Assembly: GCA_000435475.1 (NCBI GenBank)
Contig: FR896072.1
Span: forward strand, 1-22,110
Origin: Cryptobacterium sp. CAG:338
Lineage (GTDB): Bacteria > Actinomycetota > Coriobacteriia > Coriobacteriales > Eggerthellaceae
Reading direction: 5' to 3'
DNA length: 22,110 nucleotides
The translations under genes were made by a program, and so were the position numbers. Shown in pieces: positions 15,544 to 22,110 of this stretch. The notes under the pieces were generated by a model. It saw only the letters and a program-made list of their open reading frames with translations, searched no databases and was not told where the DNA came from. The stretch's first letter is position 1; each line of letters opens with the position of its first letter.

Positions 15544-18105
15544 GTGAAAACAATTGGTAAGCTTTTACAAAGAGACTTTAAGCGACTAATTAAAGCTCCT
15601 GCTGCATTAATAGTGGTTATTGTTTTAATTATTTTGCCCTCCCTCTATACCTGGTTTAATGTTGCAGGTTTTTGGAATCCTTATGAACATACGGGCAATA
15701 TGCGCGTATGCATAGTGAATGAAGATGCGGGGGCGCAGTCGGATCTGACTGGGTCTCTCAATATGGGTGACGAGATTGTCGATGAGCTTTCTCAGAATAC
15801 TCAATTAGGATGGGCTTTTACTGATCGCGATGAAGCTCTTGAGGAGGTTCGCTCAGGTAAAGCCTATGCAGCGTTTATTATCCCTTCGGATTTTTCAGCC
15901 GATACTCTTACTTTGTTAACAGGGGATTTTCAGCAACCAACCTTGCAGTATTACGTCAACGAAAAATCAGGTGGAGTTTCGACTAAAGTAACTGATAGTG
16001 GTGCATCTTCCCTTGACCAAACAATCAATGATTCTTTTGTTTCGGTCGTTAGTGAAACCATTGCAACTAAATTTGATGAAGCAATTCAATGTAGTGACAA
16101 CAAAATCTCTGCAACTCAAAATGATGTCGTAGCAAAGTTAACCGACGTTCAATCTTCGATGGAAAGTGTTGAATCAACGGTTTCTCAGTTGAAGGATGCA
16201 GCTAGCACAGCTTCAACAAAAGCACAGGATGCAAAAGGGTCTTTGCAGCAAGCAAAAGATACTATTAAAACTTTGCAGGGTGAACTAGAAACTTCTTCTC
16301 AGTTGCTTACCTCAACCCAGGCTGCGCTTAATCCCTTTGCTCTTTCACTCATGGATACCTTCGATGAGTCTTCAGCGCTTGCATCTCAAGCAGTTGCGCA
16401 GGCGAATGATTCGGTAGGAAAAGTTTCAAGCTCGATAACAAGCGCTGAAGCTGGTGTATCGGGAGTGGTAGATCAAGCGAATGCTCTTATTGAATTAAAT
16501 GAAAGTGTGGTTGCGGGGTTGAATACCTTTGCTCAGACTTTGCCTGAAGGGGCAGAAAAAGATGCTCTTTTTCAATCGATCGAATCTCTGAAGGCGCAAA
16601 ACGAATCGTTAAGAACCGTCACACAGGGTGTTGAATCGTCGTATCCGAGTATTTCGCAGGCCGCAGATGATATTGCTCAAGCATCAGAGAAAACTACGAG
16701 TGCTTTGCAGGATTCCTTAAATGCTCATGGTGAGTACCGAAAAGTACTTGTAGAGGAAACCTTTCCAGCTCTTAATTCAACCGCAACAAATTTAGCAAAT
16801 TCAGTTTCTGATCTTTCAAAGGCAGCAGGATCACAAGCAATTTTAGTTGATAAAGGCATAGCAGAATTAGATCAACTAAGTGCTGCTTTAGACCAAACTG
16901 CTCAAACACTTTCTGATACCGCTGGATTGTTTAATGATCTAGCGGGAGATTTCGATTCGGTGAAAACTGATATAGCAGCATTAGGTATCTCTAGTACTTT
17001 AGAACAACTGGTAGGTGAGGATGAGATAGATCCACAAAAGGTTTCTGATTTCATGTTCTCACCTGCAAAAATAGACACAGTCTCTCTTTATTCCGTTAAT
17101 TCATACGGAAGCGCTATGGCTCCTCTTTTTATGAACTTGACGCTGTGGATTGGCGTGTTTATGCTTCTGGTCATTTTGCGTCAAGAGGTTGATAGGGAAG
17201 GGATTCCAAATCTTACGGCTCGCCAAAGTTATCTTGGAAGACTGCTCTTTTTGGCTGTTTTTGCTGGCTTACAAGCGGTAGTGTGCTGTACGGGAAATTT
17301 GATCTTGGGGGTTGAAGTTTCGAGCGCGGCACTGTTCTATGCTACCTCGATAATTGCATCATTAACCTATCTTTGTATTCAATATAATTTGTCGGTTCTG
17401 CTTCAGCATGTGGGCAAAGGGCTCTGTGTTGTTTTGATTTTTGTTCAAATTCCTGGTGCTACGGGACTTTATCCCATTGAAATGACACCCGAATTCTTCC
17501 AGATAATTTATCCCTTGTTCCCCTTTACGTATGGAATTAATGCGCTGCGCGAGACCATTGCGGGCTTCTATGGATTGCAATGGTTGCAATGTGTTGGAAT
17601 GCTAGTCTTGTTTCTTGGAGTGTTCCTGATCGTAGGGCTTTTACTTCGTCCTTATTTTGTGAATCTCAACCGTATGGTTGCAAGTCGAATTAAAGAAAGC
17701 GACCTTATCAACGGTGAGGAAGCCGAACTTCCTGCTCGTCGTTATCGCTCTTCGTTGCTTTTTGAGGCTATTGCACATCAGCAAGAGTTTCGGGCAGCTA
17801 TTGTTGAACGATTTAATGAATTCAAGCACCGCTACGAAAAGGGGAAACGCTTCGCCATTGCTTTGGCAATACTAGTTCCAGTACTTTTTACTCTTTTCAT
17901 GATCCTCATTGGGGCAGAAAAAGTGGTTATCCTGACCGGTTGGTTAGTGTGGCTTGTATTAGTAATTCTTTTTGCACTAGTTGTTGAGTTTATCGGAGAT
18001 CGCCTTGAGCATGAAGTTTCCCTTTCATCGTATAGTGAACAGGAGTTACAAGAAATATATGGTGCTCGAATTCTTGGATCCTCGAAAAAACGAGGTGATA
18101 AGTAA
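15544..18105 (+). CDS. YhgE/Pip family membrane protein, long form with C-terminal two-helix extension
   Basis: YhgE/Pip proteins (named after the lactococcal phage infection protein) are ABC-2-permease-like membrane proteins with a large extracellular domain; their transport role is unproven. The N-terminus has one helix (about 20-40) ending in LPSLYTWFNV, then the conserved domain with VCIVNEDAGAQSD and RSGKAYAAFIIPSDFS. A long Ser/Ala/Gln-rich region (about 170-480) is predicted coiled coil. Five or so hydrophobic helices lie between 525 and 705 (first PLFMNLTLWIG). Beyond this, about 770-820 holds two more helices and a charged tail absent from its partner. GTG 15544 follows GGGGGAG at good spacing. 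Its stop overlaps the ATG of the second gene by one base (TAATG), so the two are translationally coupled. No ATPase gene adjoins. Confidence 0.9.
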   Translation: MKTIGKLLQRDFKRLIKAPAALIVVIVLIILPSLYTWFNVAGFWNPYEHTGNMRVCIVNEDAGAQSDLTGSLNMGDEIVDELSQNTQLGWAFTDRDEALEEVRSGKAYAAFIIPSDFSADTLTLLTGDFQQPTLQYYVNEKSGGVSTKVTDSGASSLDQTINDSFVSVVSETIATKFDEAIQCSDNKISATQNDVVAKLTDVQSSMESVESTVSQLKDAASTASTKAQDAKGSLQQAKDTIKTLQGELETSSQLLTSTQAALNPFALSLMDTFDESSALASQAVAQANDSVGKVSSSITSAEAGVSGVVDQANALIELNESVVAGLNTFAQTLPEGAEKDALFQSIESLKAQNESLRTVTQGVESSYPSISQAADDIAQASEKTTSALQDSLNAHGEYRKVLVEETFPALNSTATNLANSVSDLSKAAGSQAILVDKGIAELDQLSAALDQTAQTLSDTAGLFNDLAGDFDSVKTDIAALGISSTLEQLVGEDEIDPQKVSDFMFSPAKIDTVSLYSVNSYGSAMAPLFMNLTLWIGVFMLLVILRQEVDREGIPNLTARQSYLGRLLFLAVFAGLQAVVCCTGNLILGVEVSSAALFYATSIIASLTYLCIQYNLSVLLQHVGKGLCVVLIFVQIPGATGLYPIEMTPEFFQIIYPLFPFTYGINALRETIAGFYGLQWLQCVGMLVLFLGVFLIVGLLLRPYFVNLNRMVASRIKESDLINGEEAELPARRYRSSLLFEAIAHQQEFRAAIVERFNEFKHRYEKGKRFAIALAILVPVLFTLFMILIGAEKVVILTGWLVWLVLVILFALVVEFIGDRLEHEVSLSSYSEQELQEIYGARILGSSKKRGDK

Positions 18106-20285
18106 TGAAAACGATTTTGCGTATATTCAAGCATGATATTAAACAATTATTTAGTAATGTGGTGACCGTAATTATTGTTCTTGGTCTTGTACTGCTTCCT
18201 TCAATTTTTAGCTGGTATAACGTTTTAGCTTGCTGGGATGTGTTTAACAATACAGACAACTTAAAGGTTGCGGTTGCAAACTCTGATGAAGGCTACCAAA
18301 GCGATTTAGTTCCTTTGAAAGTTAATTTAGGTGATCAAGTCCAAAATGCCTTATTGGAAGATAAGGAAATGGAATGGGTGTTCACCTCTGAAGAAGATGC
18401 GATTGAGGGAGCTCGTTCAGGCGAATATTACGCAGCGGTAGTAATTCCTCAGAGTTTTAGTAAGGATATGATGACCTTTTATTCTTCTGAGGTTGAGCAT
18501 GCAAGTATTCTTTACTACACCAATGAAAAGAAAAATGTTGTAGCGCCAAAACTCACAGAGCGTGGCGCAGATGATGTTGCAAATAAGATAAATACTATCT
18601 TCGTGGAGAAAGTAAGCGAAGTGGGACTTAATGTTGCTTCATCTTTGGTTGACTACACGGATAATAAGCAATTTGTTAATCAAATAACCCAGCTCTCAGA
18701 CAATATCGCTACTTTAAGTGGGCGCATGGCCCAGGCATCAGAGGTGATGTCGGGATATTCATCTTTACTTTCCGCGTCAGAGTCACTTATCGCGTCATCT
18801 GCTGATTTACTTGGAGAAACGAGTGATTCAGCTCAACAGGTCTTGGATACAACAAATAATGCAAAGCAATCGATTAACTCTCTGACTGACGCAATGGCGG
18901 TTTCAACCGATGCGCTTCATAGTGCACTTGAAAAAAGCACTGATAGTTTTGAAGGAGTATCAGAATCAATAGATACCGCCTTTACTTCGAGTGGAACCGC
19001 TGCAACCACTACGGCATCATCTCTTGATACTCAAGCTGAAGCAGTACGCAACCAAGCTGTGTCAATGCGAGCGATGGCTGATAGTCTGGAGCGTTGTAGT
19101 GTTCCGCCAGAGTTTGAAGGCACCCTTGATGCATTCATTTCGCAAGTTCGTGCTTCCGCTGATACACAAGATCAACTTGCTCAAAGTCTAACTGCTGCAG
19201 CTGATTCTATAAGAACCCAAAATGATGAGGCGCAAGCTCATCATGCTGAGGTAAAAGATTTAGCCGAACAGGCAAAAGGGAGTATTGAAGATTTATCTCA
19301 AGATTACAACAACACCATAAAGCCTGAACTTGAAAAACTTCAAACTCAAGTTGAAAAAAGTTCTACCTTGCTTTTTGATAATGTCTCGCAGCTTTCGTCG
19401 GTAACGGAGGACATCAATGGTGCAAATGGCTCTCTGATAGATACTTTGGCGGTTGCTCAAAACAATTTAGACTCAAGCGCACAGTCGCTCAAAGAATCAT
19501 CTGAATATTTAGCGCAATTAAGCTCCAATATAAAAACAGCAGTTTCTTCTGAAGATTGGCAGGGACTCAAACAGATTTTCCAAACAGATCCTCATGAACT
19601 TTCTCAGTCTTTAGCTTCTCCTGTTCAGATAGAGCGAACAGCTCTGTATCCCGCTTCGAATTTCGGTTCTCAAATGGCACCTCTTTATACCATGCTGGGT
19701 CTATGGATTGGATCTTTACTCTTGCTTGTTGCGGTTAAAGTCAAGGTGTCTTCTCGTATGTTAGCAGAGGTGGGTTACCCGAAGCTCCACCAGGTATTCT
19801 GGGGAAGATTTCTTATCTTCGCCTGCCTTTCTTTTGTCCAATCAAGCATTTTAGCTTTAGGTAATCTTCTCTTCTTGCAAGTTCAAGCTACGGAACCTTT
19901 ATTATTCCTAGTGTGCTATTGGGTATCAGGTCTTGTGTTTACCTTTATTATTTATACCCTTGTGGTTTCCTTTGCTAATTTAGGGAAGGCTCTGGCGGTA
20001 TTTTTGCTCATTATCCAGGTTTCAGCAGGTGGCGGTAGCTACCCGCTTCCGATGTTGCCAGATTTTGTCCAAGCATTAAGTCCCTTTTTACCACTCACTC
20101 ATGCTATCAATGCTTTGAGAGCTGCCATGATGGGCTTGTATCAGATGGACTTTTGGGTTGAGATAGGACTTCTTCTTGTATTTGTAGTGCCCTTTATGTT
20201 GCTTGGTCTTCTTTTGAGAAAGCCTTTGATGAATTTTCTGAACTGGTACGTACGAAAAACTGAAGAGTCGAAACTAATCAGTTAA
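18105..20285 (+). CDS. YhgE/Pip family membrane protein, short form
   Basis: This 726-residue protein is a diverged paralogue of the preceding one with the same plan: TM1 at about 14-36 with LLPSIFSWYNV, then the matching motifs VAVANSDEGYQSD and RSGEYYAAVVIPQSFS. It has a Ser/Ala/Gln/Asp-rich coiled-coil ectodomain (about 190-500) and the C-terminal ABC-2-like helices from about 524 (MAPLYTMLGLWIGS) to about 710. It lacks the two extra C-terminal helices of its partner. AGGTGAT precedes the ATG, which overlaps the upstream stop. One-to-one coupled translation of two related half-permease-like proteins suggests a heteromer; this is inference. The substrate and energy source are unknown. The gene ends 16 bases before the first repeat box upstream of the next gene. 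Confidence 0.9.
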   Translation: MKTILRIFKHDIKQLFSNVVTVIIVLGLVLLPSIFSWYNVLACWDVFNNTDNLKVAVANSDEGYQSDLVPLKVNLGDQVQNALLEDKEMEWVFTSEEDAIEGARSGEYYAAVVIPQSFSKDMMTFYSSEVEHASILYYTNEKKNVVAPKLTERGADDVANKINTIFVEKVSEVGLNVASSLVDYTDNKQFVNQITQLSDNIATLSGRMAQASEVMSGYSSLLSASESLIASSADLLGETSDSAQQVLDTTNNAKQSINSLTDAMAVSTDALHSALEKSTDSFEGVSESIDTAFTSSGTAATTTASSLDTQAEAVRNQAVSMRAMADSLERCSVPPEFEGTLDAFISQVRASADTQDQLAQSLTAAADSIRTQNDEAQAHHAEVKDLAEQAKGSIEDLSQDYNNTIKPELEKLQTQVEKSSTLLFDNVSQLSSVTEDINGANGSLIDTLAVAQNNLDSSAQSLKESSEYLAQLSSNIKTAVSSEDWQGLKQIFQTDPHELSQSLASPVQIERTALYPASNFGSQMAPLYTMLGLWIGSLLLLVAVKVKVSSRMLAEVGYPKLHQVFWGRFLIFACLSFVQSSILALGNLLFLQVQATEPLLFLVCYWVSGLVFTFIIYTLVVSFANLGKALAVFLLIIQVSAGGGSYPLPMLPDFVQALSPFLPLTHAINALRAAMMGLYQMDFWVEIGLLLVFVVPFMLLGLLLRKPLMNFLNWYVRKTEESKLIS

Positions 20286-20300
20286 AAGGTTAAACGCTGT

Positions 20301-20413
20301 AAAGTTCAATTTACTTTTCTTGTCTATAAACCATTTACTGAAAAGTTCAAAAATTGCTGTATTCCTCATATCTAGTTCAATTACAATTATGATTATTGAG
20401 AAAATTGAACTTT
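20301..20413. promoter_or_regulatory. Array of four AAAGTTCAATTT-like boxes upstream of the HTH-AlaA gene
   Basis: Boxes are AAAGTTCAATTT (20301-20312), AAAGTTCAAAAA (20342-20353), CTAGTTCAATTA (20372-20383) and, inverted, AAATTGAACTTT (20402-20413). The last is the perfect reverse complement of the first. Their centres are 41, 30 and 30 bases apart, close to whole helical turns. A -10-like TATGAT (20388-20393) lies between the third and fourth with no good -35. The arrangement resembles cooperative operator sites; the HTH protein encoded just downstream is the obvious candidate to bind them. Confidence 0.65.
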
Positions 20414-20438
20414 TAACAAGGGTATGAGTGAATAGAAA

Positions 20439-22001
20439 ATGAACTTGCCGAATCAAAATACTGCTGGAGCTTTTGGTGAGCGACTTAAAGAAACTATGGC
20501 TCATAAAGGTATTAAACAAGTAGATCTTATAAACCAGGCAGATACCTTAGGTTTTAAGCTTGGCAAAAGCCAGGTTAGTCAGTATGTAAGTGGAAAAACC
20601 ATTCCAAGAAAAGATACGTTGTCTGTCTTGGCTCAAATTTTAGGCGTTGATCCTCTGTGGCTTTTGCAAGGTGAAAACACACCTCAAAAGGGTTCTTTTG
20701 ATATTTCTTTATCTCATGACAATGGTGGTGAATTTCGAGAAGAGCATTCTTCCCCAATTCCTGTTTCAACGAAAGGTGCTCACATGCGCGAATTTAGAAA
20801 GTCATCGAAACTAGATAACGTACTTTATGACGTTCGTGGCCCCGTCGTTGATGAGGCTGCCCGTATGGAAGCAGAAGGTACGCGCATTTTAAAGTTAAAT
20901 ATCGGTAATCCTGCACCTTTTGGGTTCAGCACCCCTGATGAAGTAATTTACGATATGCGTCAACAGCTTGTAGATTGCCAGGGTTATTCGGATGCGAAGG
21001 GTATGTTTGGTGCACGTAAAGCGATTATGCAATACGCTCAGATTAAGCATATCCCTAACGTAACAATGGATGGAATTTATACCGGCAACGGCGTAAGTGA
21101 ATTAATTAACATCTGCATGTCTGCGCTGCTGGATAATGGAGATGAAATTCTCATTCCTTCGCCTGATTATCCTCTCTGGACAGCATGTGCAACACTTGCA
21201 GGTGGCAATGTAGTTCATTATCTTTGCGATGAGCAGGCAGAATGGTATCCCGATATTGACGATATAAAGAAAAAAATAACCCCACGAACCAAAGCAATCG
21301 TCATCATTAATCCTAATAATCCTACGGGTGCGCTCTATCCACGTGAAGTTTTACAAGAAATTGTAGAGGTTGCACGTGAACATCAGCTGATCATTTTTTC
21401 TGACGAGATTTATGATCGTTTAGTTATGGATGGGGAAGAGCATGTTTCTATTGCTTCACTTGCCCCTGATCTTTTCTGTGTAACGTTTAGTGGACTGTCA
21501 AAATCTCATATGATTGCTGGTTTTCGCATAGGCTGGATGATCCTGTCAGGCAACAAAGAAATTGCGAAGGATTATATTCTTGGATTGAATATGCTTTCTA
21601 ATATGCGTTTATGTTCAAATGTACCCGCACAATCTATTGTTCAAACAGCGTTAGGTGGTCACCAAAAAGTTAATGAATATATTGTTCCTGGCGGCAGAAT
21701 CTACGAGCAGCGTGAATATGTTTACAATGCTCTAAATGATATTCCTGGCATCAGTGTAGTAAAGCCAAAAGCAGCTTTCTATGCGTTTCCTAAGATAGAT
21801 ACAAAGAAATTTAATATTACCAATGACGAACAATTTGCTTACGAGCTCTTGCGCGAAAAGAAAATTCTGCTCATTCAAGGAAGTGGATTTAACTGGAAAG
21901 AACCTGACCATTTTCGTATTGTGTATCTTCCAAGAATAGAAATTTTGCAAGATGCGATGGGGAAGCTGAGTGATTTTTTGTCACACTATCGTCAAAGGTA
22001 G
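20439..22001 (+). CDS. XRE-family helix-turn-helix fused to AlaA-like alanine/glutamate-pyruvate aminotransferase
   Basis: Residues about 11-78 form a Cro/CI-type DNA-binding domain (FGERLKETMAHKGIKQ, then SQVSQYVSGKTIPRKDTL and ILGVDPLWLLQG). A polar linker (about 79-115) leads into a complete fold-type I aminotransferase (116-520). That part closely resembles E. coli AlaA: SSKLDNVLYDVRGPV, LKLNIGNPAPFGF, NPNNPTGA (Asn294), SDEIYD (Asp322, Tyr325), PLP lysine Lys355 in SGLSKSHMIAGFR, and NMRLCSNVPAQ. The enzyme half should transfer amino groups between alanine/pyruvate and glutamate/2-oxoglutarate. The start ATG 20439 has only a weak GAGTG site; the codon two before it in frame is a stop, so this is the earliest start. 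An internal ATG at 20784 (Met116) has AAAGGTG five bases upstream and would release the enzyme alone. The architecture suggests a metabolite-sensing autoregulator; MocR proteins differ in using GntR-type HTH. Confidence 0.93.
   Translation: MNLPNQNTAGAFGERLKETMAHKGIKQVDLINQADTLGFKLGKSQVSQYVSGKTIPRKDTLSVLAQILGVDPLWLLQGENTPQKGSFDISLSHDNGGEFREEHSSPIPVSTKGAHMREFRKSSKLDNVLYDVRGPVVDEAARMEAEGTRILKLNIGNPAPFGFSTPDEVIYDMRQQLVDCQGYSDAKGMFGARKAIMQYAQIKHIPNVTMDGIYTGNGVSELINICMSALLDNGDEILIPSPDYPLWTACATLAGGNVVHYLCDEQAEWYPDIDDIKKKITPRTKAIVIINPNNPTGALYPREVLQEIVEVAREHQLIIFSDEIYDRLVMDGEEHVSIASLAPDLFCVTFSGLSKSHMIAGFRIGWMILSGNKEIAKDYILGLNMLSNMRLCSNVPAQSIVQTALGGHQKVNEYIVPGGRIYEQREYVYNALNDIPGISVVKPKAAFYAFPKIDTKKFNITNDEQFAYELLREKKILLIQGSGFNWKEPDHFRIVYLPRIEILQDAMGKLSDFLSHYRQR
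20772..20786 (+). promoter_or_regulatory. Internal ribosome site and start codon at the HTH/aminotransferase junction
   Basis: AAAGGTG (20772-20778) lies five bases before the in-frame ATG at 20784. Translation from here gives about 405 residues beginning MREFRKSSKLDN, matching in place the natural N-terminus of stand-alone AlaA enzymes. This site is better than the one in front of the full-length start. Confidence 0.45.
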
Positions 22002-22049
22002 CAATGAGTTCATTCTGCTATTTCTGGCATAAAGTTCGTATCCAATGAA

Positions 22050-22076
22050 AAAGGCTAGGTAAAAAACCTAGCCTTT
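22050..22076 (+). terminator. Intrinsic terminator after the HTH-AlaA gene
   Basis: AAAGGCTAGGT (22050-22060) and ACCTAGCCTTT (22066-22076) are perfect 11-base complements around a five-base A loop. The T-tract is short on both strands, and because of the A/T-ended stem it may serve both the plus-strand gene and, in reverse, transcription leaving the tRNA. Confidence 0.75.
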
Positions 22077-22086
22077 AAATTTCTAA

Positions 22087-22110
22087 TGGAGGCGACGCCC
22101 GGATTCGAAC
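22087..22110 (-). tRNA. 3' end of a tRNA, most likely tRNA-Cys (window edge)
   Basis: The minus strand reads GTTCGAATCC then GGGCGTCGCCTCCA: a T-loop, the T-stem 3' strand CCGGG, acceptor 3' strand CGTCGCC, discriminator T and an encoded CCA. A U73 discriminator with an acceptor beginning GGCGAC is typical of bacterial tRNA-Cys. The anticodon is outside the window, so the identity is inferred. Confidence 0.75.

Noticed and set aside
20424..20435. Three-codon mini-ORF (ATG AGT GAA TAG) just before the HTH-AlaA start
   Set aside because: Its AAGGG is only one base from the ATG, too close for initiation; no attenuation structure is visible.
1..22110. Phage, transposon or CRISPR content
   Set aside because: No integrase, transposase, cas gene or spaced repeat array is visible; the tRNA genes at both ends show no adjacent integration signs.

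Overview
The window (about 22.1 kb, roughly 40-43% GC by eye) is an ordinary-looking chromosomal segment of an anaerobic or microaerophilic Gram-positive bacterium. The hints are paired YhgE/Pip membrane proteins, a HelD-type RNA polymerase helicase, an FprA-type flavodiiron protein, lysine/peptidoglycan synthesis through LL-diaminopimelate aminotransferase, frequent GTG/TTG starts and strong AGGAGG-like ribosome sites. A low-GC member of the Coriobacteriia or a Firmicute would fit; that placement is inference. It is bounded by two partial minus-strand tRNA genes: tRNA-Leu(GAG) on the left and a 3' end most like tRNA-Cys on the right. I see no phage, IS element, CRISPR array or plasmid module.

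Layout. Positions 1-428: tRNA-Leu and secG. 578-3685 (minus): a three-gene operon of a membrane-anchored SCP2-like protein, an iron-dependent alcohol dehydrogenase and an NAD(P)-aldehyde dehydrogenase. The alcohol dehydrogenase is split by an exact 19-bp tandem duplication. 3880-4785 (plus): an FNT-family formate/nitrite channel. 4947-7090 (minus): a small four-helix membrane protein, flavodiiron protein FprA and D-aminoacyl-tRNA deacylase. 7171-11369 (plus): a hotdog thioesterase, then dapL-queD-queE-queC-queF, which couples LL-DAP synthesis to the 7-deazaguanine (preQ1/queuosine) pathway. 11378-12007 (minus): a YigZ/IMPACT protein. 12134-12943 (plus): a rhomboid protease followed by a strong terminator. 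13127-15295 (minus): HelD. 15544-20285 (plus): two translationally coupled YhgE/Pip proteins behind a near-consensus promoter. 20439-22001 (plus): an XRE-type helix-turn-helix fused to a full AlaA-like aminotransferase, then a terminator.

The most unusual part is 20301-22001. The HTH-AlaA fusion gene is preceded by four copies of an AAAGTTCAATTT-like box centred 41, 30 and 30 bp apart, the last one inverted. This looks like an operator array for the fusion protein itself. Inside the gene, a good ribosome site and ATG at the domain junction could give AlaA without its DNA-binding domain. This would be a one-gene enzyme/regulator analogous in logic to, but not built like, the GntR-type MocR regulators.

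The second notable point is the tandem duplication in the alcohol dehydrogenase: deleting one copy restores a full-length reading frame.
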